Shown here: positions 6,583-15,563 of the stretch, piece after piece
Position numbering within the stretch: position 1 is the first letter of the stretch
Layout of the letters: every line of letters starts with the position of its first letter
Source: a virus
Direction: 5' to 3' (one strand)
Virus record (IMG/VR): IMGVR_UViG_3300045051_000575
Coordinates: 1-41,177 of that record
Length of the DNA stretch: 41,177 nt
Notes under the pieces: generated by a model
What the model was told of the DNA's origin: nothing
What the model saw: only the letters and a program-made list of their open reading frames with translations
Databases searched by the model: none
Position numbers and translations under genes: made by a program

Positions 6583-8885
6583 CGCGTCACCTCGGCGACC
6601 GCGAAATTGATCTCCTTGATCCACGTTTTCGCCGGGTTCCAAGTCGACGTGCGGCGAGTGCAGACGACGCGGTACTGAATGTCCTCAAGTCGCTCGGCGA
6701 TGCTTCCCGTGCTCGAGAACGGATTCCAGACATTGGTGCCGAACTCGCTGACGTATGGGGCACTGAACTCTACCACCAGCTCCCAGGCACTGTAGGGCAG
6801 CCCATAGGGTTTCCGCCTTGTCTCAAGCGCGACCTTCATCTGGTTGGGGGAAGTGTCGGAGGCGAGCGTGTTGCTGAGCTCACAGATGAAGGCCCGGCGC
6901 CAGATTTCCCCGACGTTCACCGGGCCATGGTTGTAGGTCAGGAGGACCGTCCCGGTCGGCGTGTCGTTCGCAAGGATCGGCCCCGGCACATACACCTCGA
7001 ACCTATCCGTGACGGATCCAATCGCAAGGTCCGGCCGCAAGAGCAGGGTCGCAGGCGTCGTCGCGGCCATCCAGGCCGTCCAGTCACTCGGCCGGTCGAC
7101 GACCGGCTGGGCGCGCACCTGGTAGACGGTCGAGGGCAGGATGCCTTCGGAGATGATCAGCGTTCCGGCAGCGACGTCATGAGTCGAGCCGCGCGCGATC
7201 ACGACACCGGTCGCCTGGACGCGGGCCTCCCAGAAGATGCCCGTCACGTCTGGCAGGTCCGTCGACCAGGTCATCACGAGGGCCGGGCGCCGGGCGGTGC
7301 CGGACGCGTCCGGGATCGAGGCCCCGCTCACGGCAAAGCCCGGCAGGGTCTGGACGGCCGGAAGGACGGGCAGGACCGAGATTTCGGGCGGGGCGGCAAG
7401 CTCGGGGTAGCTGTAGTCGTCGGGATCGCGTTCCTTCAGGATCAGCGCCTGCAGCCCGGTCAGAAGATCCTCGGTGAGACCGGCGATCTCGAACACCTTG
7501 TCGGTGTAGCCATTGCCGGGGCTGGTCCAGGTCAGCGCGTCCAGGGGCTCGATGCGGGCAAAGTCGGGAGGCAGCGTAAGGTCGTGTCGGCGAAAGCGCC
7601 GCTCTTCCTCGACATAGGCGTACATCAGGCGGCGCACCTGGGCCGGATAGGGCACGGCGACGAGGTTCAGGTCGGCCACGAGGCGCTGGCCCTGGTCGGC
7701 GGCCTCGTAGGTCGCGTTGAAGTAGGGTTCGGCGTCCTTCGACTGCCACGCGCTGGCCGGGTCGGGATAGCTTGCGTTCGCCCCGTTGTAGCTTGACGCA
7801 AAGCTCGGGAAGGGCAGGAAGTCCTGGGGCTTGGTGATGACGATGTCGTCGTCGGTGAAGGACATGACCGGCAGGCCGGGCGGACCGACGCGGATCTTCC
7901 ACTGGCCGCCGATCTCGGCCAATTGGCCCGAGCAGGCCTTCATCAGCTCGGCCAGGACGTCGGCGGGCTCTTCGTCGACCGCGACCTCGAGCCCTGCGCG
8001 GAACTGCGGCTCGGTGCCGGCCGCGCCATTGCTGACCGGAAGGTCGCATTCGTTCATAGCCGCAAACCAGGTGGCCAGCGGCAGGTCCGCCTCGGGCAGG
8101 TTGCCGCCCCAGATGCTGTTGTCGGGCAGGCTGATGCCGCGCATGACGTTGTAGGCGGCGACCACCGGGTTGGCAGTCGGCTCCCACGTCGCCTTGTTCG
8201 CCCAGCGGTGCGCGCCCGAGCCCCCGACGGTCGTATCCTTCCGGGGGTCGTAGAGCGGGATCCCGTTCATCTCGAACCGGCAGCGCGGCAGGCCGGGGAA
8301 AAGCTCGCGGTTGTACTTGAAGGTGACGATGGCATAGCAGAGCCCGCGCCCGATCATGTCCCCGTTCCACGGCCGCTCGGGATAAAAGCCGTACTTCGAG
8401 GCAAGCATCGGATCGACCACTGTCTGGGTGCCGTCGTAGTACTTGACCCAGGCATGGCCGGTGTACTCGCCCAGGACCGGGAGCCCGTAGGTCGGGTCGG
8501 CGACCGCGCCCAGGAAGACGTACTGGCTGTTGATCATCACCCGGCTCAGGGTCGCGCCCGGGATGTCGGAAAGCACGATGACATAGGTCAGGAAGGCGTT
8601 CGGGGTCTGGCCGGCGGTGCCATGGCTCATCGGCGGGGCGGCAAGCGTGCCGGCCGTCGCGTATTTCAGAAGCGGGAAGGCTTGCGGGTTGATGCCGCCG
8701 GTCTGGGTGACCTTGGTCTTGATCCCGGGCTCGCGCGGGGCATCGGGGCGCATGGCGCGCTGCAGGGCCGACAGGGCGACCACGACCAGGAGGCGACCGA
8801 AAAAGGTGGTGAAGAACCCACCGGCCGCGAAGGCGGCGGTGACCGAGGTGGCGATCGCGGCGATGGCGGCTCCGACGGCGGGCAT
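6579..8885 (-). CDS. Large tail tip / host-specificity protein (GTA gp15-like by position)
   Basis: 768 residues. It starts with a hydrophobic Ala/Gly-rich segment (residues 1-45, including FAAGGFFTTFFGRLLVVVAL) that may be a membrane-active helix. A long mixed alpha/beta body follows, with Ig/fibronectin-like beta-rich parts (about 540-650). In the gene transfer agent of Rhodobacter and in related siphophages the order is tape measure, distal tail, hub, NlpC-like peptidase, then this central fibre or hub. The same order is seen here, which supports the assignment. It likely closes the tail tube and contacts the cell. Confidence 0.72.
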   Translation of the reverse strand: MPAVGAAIAAIATSVTAAFAAGGFFTTFFGRLLVVVALSALQRAMRPDAPREPGIKTKVTQTGGINPQAFPLLKYATAGTLAAPPMSHGTAGQTPNAFLTYVIVLSDIPGATLSRVMINSQYVFLGAVADPTYGLPVLGEYTGHAWVKYYDGTQTVVDPMLASKYGFYPERPWNGDMIGRGLCYAIVTFKYNRELFPGLPRCRFEMNGIPLYDPRKDTTVGGSGAHRWANKATWEPTANPVVAAYNVMRGISLPDNSIWGGNLPEADLPLATWFAAMNECDLPVSNGAAGTEPQFRAGLEVAVDEEPADVLAELMKACSGQLAEIGGQWKIRVGPPGLPVMSFTDDDIVITKPQDFLPFPSFASSYNGANASYPDPASAWQSKDAEPYFNATYEAADQGQRLVADLNLVAVPYPAQVRRLMYAYVEEERRFRRHDLTLPPDFARIEPLDALTWTSPGNGYTDKVFEIAGLTEDLLTGLQALILKERDPDDYSYPELAAPPEISVLPVLPAVQTLPGFAVSGASIPDASGTARRPALVMTWSTDLPDVTGIFWEARVQATGVVIARGSTHDVAAGTLIISEGILPSTVYQVRAQPVVDRPSDWTAWMAATTPATLLLRPDLAIGSVTDRFEVYVPGPILANDTPTGTVLLTYNHGPVNVGEIWRRAFICELSNTLASDTSPNQMKVALETRRKPYGLPYSAWELVVEFSAPYVSEFGTNVWNPFSSTGSIAERLEDIQYRVVCTRRTSTWNPAKTWIKEINFAVAEVTR

Positions 8886-9301
8886 CAGGGCACCCGGAAC
8901 GCAAGGCTGGCAGCGCTGCGGGGGATGAGGCCAAGCCCAGGGTCCTTCAGGACGAGGATGCTTTCGCCCTCGAAGATCCCCAGTGCCGGGGTGCCGATCT
9001 CGCCGATCACGGCGACGTCGCCGACCATGGCAAAGGCCGGTGGCACTTCGTCCAGAAGGCTACGGACGAGGGCGACGTGATCGGCCAGCCCCTCGGCCGC
9101 AAGCCGCTTCAAACCCCCTTTCAAGGTCGTGTAGGCCTCGCGGAATTCGGCGGCCGGATCGGCCCCGGTCATGGCTTCGACCGCCCCGGCGACGAAGAGG
9201 GCGCAATCGTGCCGCCCATAGACCAGGGGCTCGTCCCGCACCGCGGCGAGGTAGGTCACCAGGCGCGGTCGCCAGTCGGGAAGGCGCGGCGGGATCTTCA
9301 C
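8885..9301 (-). CDS. NlpC/P60-like tail peptidase (DUF6950-type)
   Basis: 138 residues. VYGRHDCALFVAGAVEAMTG places a candidate catalytic Cys at residue 33 at the start of a helix, as in NlpC/P60 cysteine peptidases. A later GDVAVIGE block corresponds to the second conserved strand of the small DUF6950 phage branch. Family knowledge suggests cleavage of peptidoglycan peptides by the tail tip during DNA entry. The equivalent gene in gene transfer agents (gp14) sits in the same place. It overlaps the hub gene by four bases and the large tip gene by one. The exact catalytic His was not identified, so activity is uncertain. Confidence 0.72.
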   Translation of the reverse strand: MKIPPRLPDWRPRLVTYLAAVRDEPLVYGRHDCALFVAGAVEAMTGADPAAEFREAYTTLKGGLKRLAAEGLADHVALVRSLLDEVPPAFAMVGDVAVIGEIGTPALGIFEGESILVLKDPGLGLIPRSAASLAFRVP

Positions 9302-9975
9302 TTGTCCGACCTCTGGTTCATGATGGCACGGACCAGGCTCGCGGCGGCCGGGTTGAACGCGGCAGAGGCTGCACCAGCCCGGCGCTCGCCCCAGTAGACG
9401 TCGACCTCGCCCGAGACGTCGGCGTACCGCATGAACCGGTCACCCAGCCGTCGCTTCTGCGACTCGTCGGACCGTTTCAGGGTCAGGGTCCGGGTCAGAT
9501 AGCGCGCGGACGAGGCGACCGTGACCTCGCAGCGGGTCGCCCCGCTGTCGGCCTCGATCGTCAGCTCCACCTCGTCGATCAGCCCCTTGAAGACGCGGTG
9601 CGGTTCGCTGATCAGCTGGCTGGTCACGGGATCGAAGAGTGCCCGGTGGATCTCGATCGGGGCAAAGCGCGAGTCAAAGGTGCGGATCAGGGTCGCGACC
9701 GTGTCGTTCAGGGGTGACAGGGTCAGGCGCTGCATCCGGACATTGATCCCGGCCTGCGAGACCAGGGGCGGCACGCCCATCAGGCCGCCCGCGCCGACAT
9801 AGGTCCGGGGGCTGCCGCCGATGGTGAAGCTCCGGTCGTCCGACCCGGTCCAGAGGCCAAGGAATTCTGGCAGGCCGGTCGTGCGGTTCCGCGCCTGCAC
9901 CCAGATCAGGATCCGCGCGACGATGTCGGTGCGGTTCTGGAAGGCGTTCTGGGTGGGGGTGTCGAAGCTGCGCAT
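9298..9975 (-). CDS. Minor tail / hub-like protein (GTA gp13 position)
   Basis: 225 residues from ATG 9975 (MRSFDTPTQNAF), with GAGG about 6 bases upstream. A beta-rich body contains LIDEVELTIEADSGATRCEVTVAS, a pattern like the hub domain family of small tail proteins (DUF2163-like). The C-terminus is helical (FNPAAASLVRAIMNQ). The assignment rests mostly on synteny between a gp12-like distal tail protein and an NlpC-like peptidase. Likely part of the tail tip hub. Confidence 0.6.
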   Translation of the reverse strand: MRSFDTPTQNAFQNRTDIVARILIWVQARNRTTGLPEFLGLWTGSDDRSFTIGGSPRTYVGAGGLMGVPPLVSQAGINVRMQRLTLSPLNDTVATLIRTFDSRFAPIEIHRALFDPVTSQLISEPHRVFKGLIDEVELTIEADSGATRCEVTVASSARYLTRTLTLKRSDESQKRRLGDRFMRYADVSGEVDVYWGERRAGAASAAFNPAAASLVRAIMNQRSDK

Positions 9976-9977
9976 GG

Positions 9978-10640
9978 CTACCTCAGGCTCTGGACCCAGT
10001 CGAAGGCGAGGCCCTCGTAAAGCGTGCTGCGCCCCGTTGCGTCGGTGGCGCTGCCCGCGACCATCACTGCCTTGCAGAACGGCTTCCGCAGGGTGACGGC
10101 AGCCCCCGCGACGGCACCCGGGCGGATCGCCGGATGGATCTCGAAAAGCGGCGTCTGGCCCGACCCGTTGGCAACGACCGTCGTGTCGACGACCTTGTGG
10201 AGCGCCTGGCGGGTGACCGAAAGACTCGTGTAGGCAAAGGACAGGTAATCGCCGGAGCTCAGGGTGTAGCCGGCCGGCAGCCCGGTCAGCGACAGCTCGC
10301 GCGGGTCGGCCCCGAGGGCAAGGATGGTGACGGCTGCGGCCCCAAGGATCGCTCCGGTCGGATCGAGAAGCGGGTTCGGACGCCGGCGGTCGTACATCAG
10401 GAACGACTTGCCCGGGCCGCGCAGGGCGCTTATCAGCACGTCCGGCCGCCCGAACTCGGATCGCGTCATCGGCCCAAGCTCGATGCGCCCGCCCCAGAGC
10501 CGCTCGCCCATGTCGGCCGTCAGCTGCTCGCCGCCGGCGGTGCGCGACTGGCTCATCTGCTCGATGAGGTTGCAGGTGGCCGAGGCGACAAGCAGCGTGT
10601 CGGCGAATGTGGCCAGGGCCAAGGGATAGGTCAGCGCCAT
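9978..10640 (-). CDS. Distal tail-like minor tail protein
   Basis: 220 residues (MALTYPLALATFADTLL). Beta-rich, with no enzyme motif. It directly follows the tape measure gene (one shared base) and precedes the hub-like gene, the position of distal tail proteins in gene transfer agents and B3/RcapMu-type siphophages. The segment LGPMTRSEFGRPDVLISALRG followed by a FLMYDRRRPNPL stretch is typical of tail proteins that build the ring below the tube. Assignment by context rather than by motif. Confidence 0.6.
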   Translation of the reverse strand: MALTYPLALATFADTLLVASATCNLIEQMSQSRTAGGEQLTADMGERLWGGRIELGPMTRSEFGRPDVLISALRGPGKSFLMYDRRRPNPLLDPTGAILGAAAVTILALGADPRELSLTGLPAGYTLSSGDYLSFAYTSLSVTRQALHKVVDTTVVANGSGQTPLFEIHPAIRPGAVAGAAVTLRKPFCKAVMVAGSATDATGRSTLYEGLAFDWVQSLR

Positions 10641-12769
10641 CAGCCCCTCCGCTTCTGGTCGCGGCTGACGCGCTGGAAGGCGACGGGGACGCCCTCGCGG
10701 TCATAGACGCTGATCATGGCGGCGGCCCCCTTGCGGATCTTTGCCTCGATGGCCTGGTCGCCCTGGACGCCGCGCAGGTCCATCATGATGGTGGCCGGCA
10801 TCTGGCGGCCGGAGCGGCCTGTCACGGTGCCGCCCGCATCGCCGATCGGGCCGCCGGCAGCGCGGCCAGGTCCGGTGCGGCCCCCGGCGTTGATCGCCTC
10901 GAGGAGCTGACGGTTGCGGGCCGTGGCGCGGGCATTGACGACGAACTCACCATTCGAGAGCGGCGTCAGGATCGAATCCGACTTACTGGTACCGGGGCCG
11001 TAGACCATGCCGCCCTCGGCCTTGCCGGGGCCGAAAAGGCCGGACAGAAGCGACTGACCACCGAAGAGGCTGCCGAACGGACCTGACCCGAAGAGCGCGC
11101 CCTGGATCCCGGCCTGGATCAGGCTGTTGACGATGTTCTTCAAGACGTCGTTGAAGGACTCGCCCTTGACGATCAGCGACTCGAGCGCCTGCGTACCGAT
11201 GTCCTCGAAGAACTCGGCGCGCGCCTTGGCCCCTTCCATCAGGAGGGCCTCACGTTCGCGCGTGGCGATCAGCTCCTCGACCTTCTGGCGCTCGGCCTCG
11301 GTCGCCCCGGTCAGCGCCTCGCGGTGCTGCAGCATCTCGGCCTGGATCGGGTTCGTGACGCGCAGCGCCGCGATCTCGCCTTCAAGCCCGGTGATCAGCT
11401 CCTGCAGCGCGCTGGCCTCCTCCCGTGCGGCCCCTGCGCCGCCGCCGCCACCGGGGGTGCGGACAGGCTGGTTCCGGGAGCCGAGCGCGTTCTGCGCGGC
11501 CGTGCCGCCCGGCGTCCGTCCCCCGTATGCCGTCAGTGCCTGCCCGCCCGGCGAGAACTCGATCGCCATCTGGTCAAGCTGGTCCTGTGCAGCTGCTGCC
11601 GCCTGCGCCTGGCCGATGGTCGCAACGATGTCCTGCGCCATCCCCAGAAGCTGACTAGCGACAGGAAACGCGGCCTGGAAGGCGGCGGTCAGGCGGCTGC
11701 CGTCGGCTGCGTTCAGCGTGCTGACGACTTTCTGGGCCGCCCGGCTGAGAACTTCAGCCGCCGCGGCAGCACTGTCGCTTTCGGTCGCCACGTCGCCGGT
11801 CGCGACGGCGGCCGCGCGCAGGGCAGCTTCGGTGTTGAGGACGCTCTGGTAGAAGGCCCTTTGCTCTTCGTTCATCCCGGCGACACCGCCGGTGATCTCG
11901 GCAAACCGTGTCCTCAGCGCTTCGACGGCCGCCAGCTGCTCACCAACACCCGAGGCATTTCCGAGGTCGGAGAGCAGCGCCCTGATTTCGCGCACGACCG
12001 GGTCAAGCCCTGCGCGCACGTCCTTCGGATCGAAGCCGAGAAGGCCGGCAACTTCGCCAACCTCGGTGTTGAAGAAACCGTCCCCGATCGAGTCCCGGAG
12101 CTGCTTCGCGGCGGCGTCGGCCTCGCGCATGATGTCGGCAATGCGCAGGGCGTTCAGCTCGCGCTGCATGGCGACGAGCTCGGGTGTGACCGCGCCGAAG
12201 GTCTCGCGCAGGTCGTCCAGCGACCTTCCGCTCTCGTCGCGCCAGTTCTTGACCGCGTCTGTGACGGCCTTGATCCGGTCCTCTAGGGTTACTGCCTCCT
12301 CGCCAGCGCTCATCAGCCACTGGATCATGGCGGCGCCACCTGCGAGGCCCGCGATGAAGACCAGGTTCATCGGGTTGAGCATCTGCAGGAATGCCGCGCC
12401 CAGGGCCTGCACCGCTCCGGCCGCCCCCATCGGGCCGATCACCTGGGTGATCTGTGTTCCCTGTTGGATCGCCAGCTGCAGCGGGTTTTGTCCCGCCGCC
12501 AGCATCATGCCGATGTCGTTGAACTGCGCGACTAGGTTGCCGGTGGCCCCGGTGGCCATCTGGGTGCTGCGCGTGTAGGCCTGGTTTGCCTGGGCCGCGC
12601 CCCGACGTGCGGCCGCCTCGGCCGTTGCCGCAGCCGCCCCGGCCTTCGAGGACGCGGTCGCCTTGTCCGTCGCCGCCCCCACGCCCTGCACCCCGCGCGC
12701 GGCGGCCTCGATCTCGGCTTTTGCGGCGGTGGTCTCGGCACGAAGGACAAGGGTGAAGTCGAGGCTCAC
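10640..12769 (-). CDS. Tail length tape measure protein
   Basis: 709 residues, starting GTG with a GTGA overlap to the preceding frame. The N-terminal 70 residues are Ala-rich and helical (SLDFTLVLRAETTAAKAEIE). Hydrophobic segments occur around 125-160 (IGPMGAAGAV to FIAGLAGGAAM), then long helical regions with QQGTQITQVIG and, near the C-terminus, a Gly-rich part with FGSGPFGSLFGG and YGPGTSKSDSILTPLSNGEFVV, a signature of many tape measure C-termini. Length relates to tail length; about 700 residues predicts a siphovirus tail of the order of 100 nm. It follows the tail assembly chaperone pair, as is standard. Confidence 0.9.
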   Translation of the reverse strand: MSLDFTLVLRAETTAAKAEIEAAARGVQGVGAATDKATASSKAGAAAATAEAAARRGAAQANQAYTRSTQMATGATGNLVAQFNDIGMMLAAGQNPLQLAIQQGTQITQVIGPMGAAGAVQALGAAFLQMLNPMNLVFIAGLAGGAAMIQWLMSAGEEAVTLEDRIKAVTDAVKNWRDESGRSLDDLRETFGAVTPELVAMQRELNALRIADIMREADAAAKQLRDSIGDGFFNTEVGEVAGLLGFDPKDVRAGLDPVVREIRALLSDLGNASGVGEQLAAVEALRTRFAEITGGVAGMNEEQRAFYQSVLNTEAALRAAAVATGDVATESDSAAAAAEVLSRAAQKVVSTLNAADGSRLTAAFQAAFPVASQLLGMAQDIVATIGQAQAAAAAQDQLDQMAIEFSPGGQALTAYGGRTPGGTAAQNALGSRNQPVRTPGGGGGAGAAREEASALQELITGLEGEIAALRVTNPIQAEMLQHREALTGATEAERQKVEELIATREREALLMEGAKARAEFFEDIGTQALESLIVKGESFNDVLKNIVNSLIQAGIQGALFGSGPFGSLFGGQSLLSGLFGPGKAEGGMVYGPGTSKSDSILTPLSNGEFVVNARATARNRQLLEAINAGGRTGPGRAAGGPIGDAGGTVTGRSGRQMPATIMMDLRGVQGDQAIEAKIRKGAAAMISVYDREGVPVAFQRVSRDQKRRG

Positions 12770-13130
12770 GGGAACGTCTCCTCGTTCCCGGCAGCGATGG
12801 CCCCGGCTTCGATCAGCTTGATGTCGGACCAGAGGGCAGGGGTCACTTCGACACCTGCGTTCTCGAGGTCGACGCGGACCCCGGCATAGTCAAGGCCGGT
12901 GCGGCGCAGGGTGCCGTCGCCGGGGGCGACGATGCGCCATTGCGTTGCGACCGACAGGAAGGCGTGCAGCGCCGCCACATGCTCTTCCCAGATGCCTTCC
13001 TCGGGTTCATGGTCGTCTTCCTCAAGGATCAATCCCCAGCGGCGGGCATCGTCCGCCGCCTCATCTCCCGGTCGGCGTTCCCCGCCGAGCGTGCCGGTCG
13101 CCCAGGCGCGCCCGGCCCAGATCAGTTTCC
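12766..13130 (-). CDS. Tail assembly chaperone, frameshift extension (gpGT-like)
   Basis: This frame has no good start of its own. It becomes the C-terminal part of a 228-residue fusion if ribosomes slip back one base at GGGAAAC (13125-13131). The first residues after the slip read LIWAGRAWATG and the segment ends GNEETFP. It contains acidic stretches (LILEEDDHEPEEGIWEE). In siphophages such as lambda, the short and the fused chaperone bind the tape measure protein and recruit tube subunits. Its stop overlaps the GTG of the tape measure gene. Confidence 0.75.
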
Positions 13131-13451
13131 CGCGCGGGCCTTTGCCATCGCGAGCGCATAGGCCCGGATCAGCGCGAACTGGACGAAGGGCGTGCGGAAC
13201 AGGCGGTCGGACACCTCGTCCGAGGGCGGCATGGGCTGGTCGAACTCGTCCACCACGTCGCCGAAGCCGGACACGATCGCCCGGCAGTAGCTTTCGGTGC
13301 CTTCCGGGGTATGCAGGTCGTGGTGGGCCAGCTCGTCCTGGGGGACGACGCGGAACGTCACCTTCAGGGACTGCTCCGCATGCCCGCCGTCGACCGGGAC
13401 CATGACGGGAACGGAATGGGTGAAGGTCGGGTTCTTGACGATCTTGAACAT
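13122..13451 (-). CDS. Tail assembly chaperone (gpG-like), carries a -1 frameshift site
   Basis: 109 residues from ATG 13451 (MFKIVKNPTFTHSV). It has the size and composition of a lambda gpG-type tail assembly chaperone and sits exactly between the tail tube and tape measure genes. The last codons read GGA AAC TGA, forming the slippery heptamer G GGA AAC immediately before the stop. Most ribosomes should end here; a fraction should enter the -1 frame and produce the longer fusion. The ATG 13451 start was preferred to upstream codons because the conserved domain begins there. Confidence 0.8.
   Translation of the reverse strand: MFKIVKNPTFTHSVPVMVPVDGGHAEQSLKVTFRVVPQDELAHHDLHTPEGTESYCRAIVSGFGDVVDEFDQPMPPSDEVSDRLFRTPFVQFALIRAYALAMAKARAGN
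13125..13131 (-). promoter_or_regulatory. Programmed -1 ribosomal frameshift heptamer GGGAAAC
   Basis: On the - strand the sequence is G GGA AAC TGA in the frame of the chaperone gene. This matches the X XXY YYZ rule and is followed at once by the stop codon, which favours pausing. Moving one base back opens a frame that continues to 12766. Chaperone genes at this position in siphophages commonly use such a site. Confidence 0.8.
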
Positions 13452-13477
13452 GGCAGCCTCGGTTGGGGGAAGGGGTG

Positions 13478-13499
13478 GCACGGGCAGACCTGCCCGTGC
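13478..13499 (-). terminator. Hairpin after the tail tube gene
   Basis: A perfect 10-bp inverted repeat (GCACGGGCAG with CTGCCCGTGC, two-base loop) fills the gap just after the tail tube stop codon. No U-run follows, so it may be a partial terminator or an mRNA-stabilising 3' structure that raises expression of the abundant tube protein relative to genes downstream. Confidence 0.5.
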
Positions 13500-13502
13500 G
13501 CG

Positions 13503-14444
13503 TCAGGCCAGCGTCAGGGTCCACTGGTTGTTGCCGGAACCCGTGGGCAAAGGTTGCAGGCTCAGGGGCCATTCCTTGATGCCTTGCGCGTTCTCCAGGC
13601 CCTGCGGGCGCTGCATCTGGGCCGAGGGCGCGTTCAGGGTCGCGATGTTGCCCGCACCGATCCCGTGCACCAGGTTGACCGGGACGGCGGTCTGCGCGGC
13701 GGCAAGTGCGAAGGGGTTGATCAGGGTCAGCGCCTCGGCCTCGACCTGGCACTTGATCAGGTCTTCGCGCTGGGTGATCAGGATGCCTTCGGCCCCGACC
13801 AGGAAGCGCGGCTCGACCTGGCAGCCGAGATCGAGCTCGAAGGTCCGCATGACCATCGACACGCCGTTGATCGTGAATGTCGGCGTGTTGGCCGAGGACA
13901 CCACGCGGGGGGCCCGGAAGCCGGTCAGCACCGGGTTGCCCCGCGCGGTCTCGGCCGGCTGGGTGAAGAGACCGGTGAACTCGAACTCGATGTAAGGAAT
14001 GCCCTGGGCGTTGATCGTGAACTTGGCCGTGCCCCGGCAGCCGGTGATGGCGTAGCGGGTGGTGCCGATCCAGAGGTAGAAGGTGCCCGAGGCCTGGTTG
14101 TCGGTGATCGGGTTGTAGACGACGCTGACGCCGGCGTTCACCACCTGGGCGCAGCCGCAGGCGCGCAGCAAGGGGCCCCAGGCCGGCGCGGTGCCGGCAG
14201 TGCCGGATGGGGCGAGTTCCACCTTGAAGCTCAGCTTCTGGTGCAGCTCGTTCGGGATCGTGCCCTGCGGGCCGAAATACGGCAGGTCGAGGTCGCGGTT
14301 GACGTCGCTGCCCTGCATCGGCTGCAGCTTGACCTCGGTCGCAAGGATCGCGTCGGTGCCGACGACCGGCACAGGATCGACGCCGTAGGTCGTCTCGATC
14401 TTGAAAAGCAGGATCTTCGATCGCCACGAAAGCGGGGTCGTCAT
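13503..14444 (-). CDS. Major tail tube protein
   Basis: 313 residues (MTTPLSWRSKILLFKIETTYG). The start segment with KIETTYGVDP and the beta-rich body with repeated short Gly/Thr turns are characteristic of siphovirus tail tube subunits of B3/RcapMu-type phages. A strong ribosome binding site (AAGGAGG, six bases before ATG) and a hairpin just after the stop fit a highly expressed structural gene. There is no contractile sheath gene, so the particle should be a siphovirus despite Mu-like replication. Confidence 0.82.
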   Translation of the reverse strand: MTTPLSWRSKILLFKIETTYGVDPVPVVGTDAILATEVKLQPMQGSDVNRDLDLPYFGPQGTIPNELHQKLSFKVELAPSGTAGTAPAWGPLLRACGCAQVVNAGVSVVYNPITDNQASGTFYLWIGTTRYAITGCRGTAKFTINAQGIPYIEFEFTGLFTQPAETARGNPVLTGFRAPRVVSSANTPTFTINGVSMVMRTFELDLGCQVEPRFLVGAEGILITQREDLIKCQVEAEALTLINPFALAAAQTAVPVNLVHGIGAGNIATLNAPSAQMQRPQGLENAQGIKEWPLSLQPLPTGSGNNQWTLTLA

Positions 14445-14445
14445 C

Positions 14446-14676
14446 TCAGGCCTCCTTCACGGCAGTGCGGCGGGACTTGAAGGCCGGTTCGGCGTCCTCT
14501 TGAACGGAGGCTTCAACCTGGGCTTCAACAGGGGCTTCCGCCGCCGCTGCCCGGACCGCGAGCCGGTAGCCTTCCGCCGTCGGGGGCTCGACCATGGTCA
14601 GGCTGCCGTCCTTCTCGCGGATGTAGGATCCGCCACCCGATGGAAGGTTTTCTGCGGGTAGGGTCTGGTCGGTCAT
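14446..14676 (-). CDS. Mu gp38-like small head-tail region protein
   Basis: 76 residues from ATG 14676 (MTDQTLPAENLPSGGGSYIREKDGSL). The first half resembles the small gp38-type proteins of Mu-like phages, with a GGSYIREKDGSLTMVE segment. The second half is Ala/Glu/Val-rich. It overlaps the tail terminator gene by four bases (ATGA) and lies one base before the tail tube gene. Its role in virions is not known. Confidence 0.6.
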   Translation of the reverse strand: MTDQTLPAENLPSGGGSYIREKDGSLTMVEPPTAEGYRLAVRAAAAEAPVEAQVEASVQEDAEPAFKSRRTAVKEA

Positions 14677-15131
14677 GTCGGGATCCTCAGCTGGTCGCCC
14701 AGGGCGAAGTCGATCTGGTAGAGAAGCGTGCCGGTGGCCATGTTGACGACCTGGCCACGGACCAGGCGGAAGACGCCGACGGCATGCTCCGGCCCCCAGC
14801 CGCAAAGGGCCTCGATCACCGCCCACTTGACCTCGTCGAAAAGGTCGAGCGCATTGCCGCCCGGCCCCTGCACATTGCGGAAGGTGAGATAGACCGTGAC
14901 CGTCTCGTCATAGGACTGGCGGAAGAAGCCCGTGCTGGCGTCTGCCGTGCCGCCCGCAAGCCCGGTCGCGATGACGTTCGCCGCCGGGGTCACCTGCGGC
15001 AGCTGGTTCGCGCCCATGAGCTGCGCCAGGTGCGCGGCCCCCTCGACCCGGCCGGCAAGCGTGGGCACACGTTCCTTCAGGCGGTCGATCACCAGGGCGG
15101 CGACCGTGGGGTCATTCTCATCCCGGGGCAT
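14673..15131 (-). CDS. Tail terminator-like protein (Mu gp37 family)
   Basis: 152 residues (MPRDENDPTVAALVIDRLKERVP). An N-terminal helix with VIDRLKERVPTLAGRVEGAA, a central Gly-rich loop and a C-terminal strand region ending YQIDFALGDQLRIPT match the gp37-type proteins found after gp36 in Mu-like phages. These are thought to cap the tail or act at the head-tail joint. Position after the DUF1320 gene and before the tail tube supports this. Confidence 0.7.
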   Translation of the reverse strand: MPRDENDPTVAALVIDRLKERVPTLAGRVEGAAHLAQLMGANQLPQVTPAANVIATGLAGGTADASTGFFRQSYDETVTVYLTFRNVQGPGGNALDLFDEVKWAVIEALCGWGPEHAVGVFRLVRGQVVNMATGTLLYQIDFALGDQLRIPT

Positions 15132-15559
15132 CAGACGAACCCCGTCATGTTGTCTTGGGTCAGCTGGCGGTCGCGGTCGGTGATCCGCGCGCCGGAGCCT
15201 TCGACGTTCGGGGCCTCAAGGCCGGCGGCGGTCAGGGCGACGGTGCCCGCGCTGATGTCGCGCAGCATGGCCAGTGCCTCCTTCTGGTCGGCGACGATCT
15301 TCTCGTCCGGCTGGAAGGTGTGCAGGCCGTAGAAGACGAGGCTCCCGGCGATCTTCACGAGAAGCGGCTGGGCGACGGTGAGGGGCAGCTGGTACCGGCG
15401 GGCAAGGTAGCCGTCGATCACCGCGTCAGCATCGGCGATGGCGCGGTCGATCACGGCCTCGTCGATCACCCCGGCCGGGAACGGCCCGCGATCGGTGACC
15501 GCGATCAGCGCGGTGTCTCCGTAGCGGTCGGTCAGCTGGGCCAGGGTGACGTAGGCCAT
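15131..15559 (-). CDS. Mu gp36-like head-tail connector (DUF1320)
   Basis: 142 residues starting MAYVTLAQLTDRYGD. This opening, followed by a helical domain with AVIDRAIADADAVIDGYLARRYQLPL, is the hallmark of DUF1320 proteins (Mu gp36), small helical adaptors at the head-tail interface. One-base overlap with the gp37-like gene and a four-base gap to the gp35-like gene show the usual Mu-type order. Confidence 0.88.
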   Translation of the reverse strand: MAYVTLAQLTDRYGDTALIAVTDRGPFPAGVIDEAVIDRAIADADAVIDGYLARRYQLPLTVAQPLLVKIAGSLVFYGLHTFQPDEKIVADQKEALAMLRDISAGTVALTAAGLEAPNVEGSGARITDRDRQLTQDNMTGFV

Positions 15560-15563
15560 GGGA

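Noticed and set aside
12766-14427. 553-codon - strand frame across the tail tube gene
   Set aside because: Its first two thirds are a shadow of the tail tube gene. Only the final part (12766-13130) is coding, explained by a -1 frameshift from the chaperone gene.
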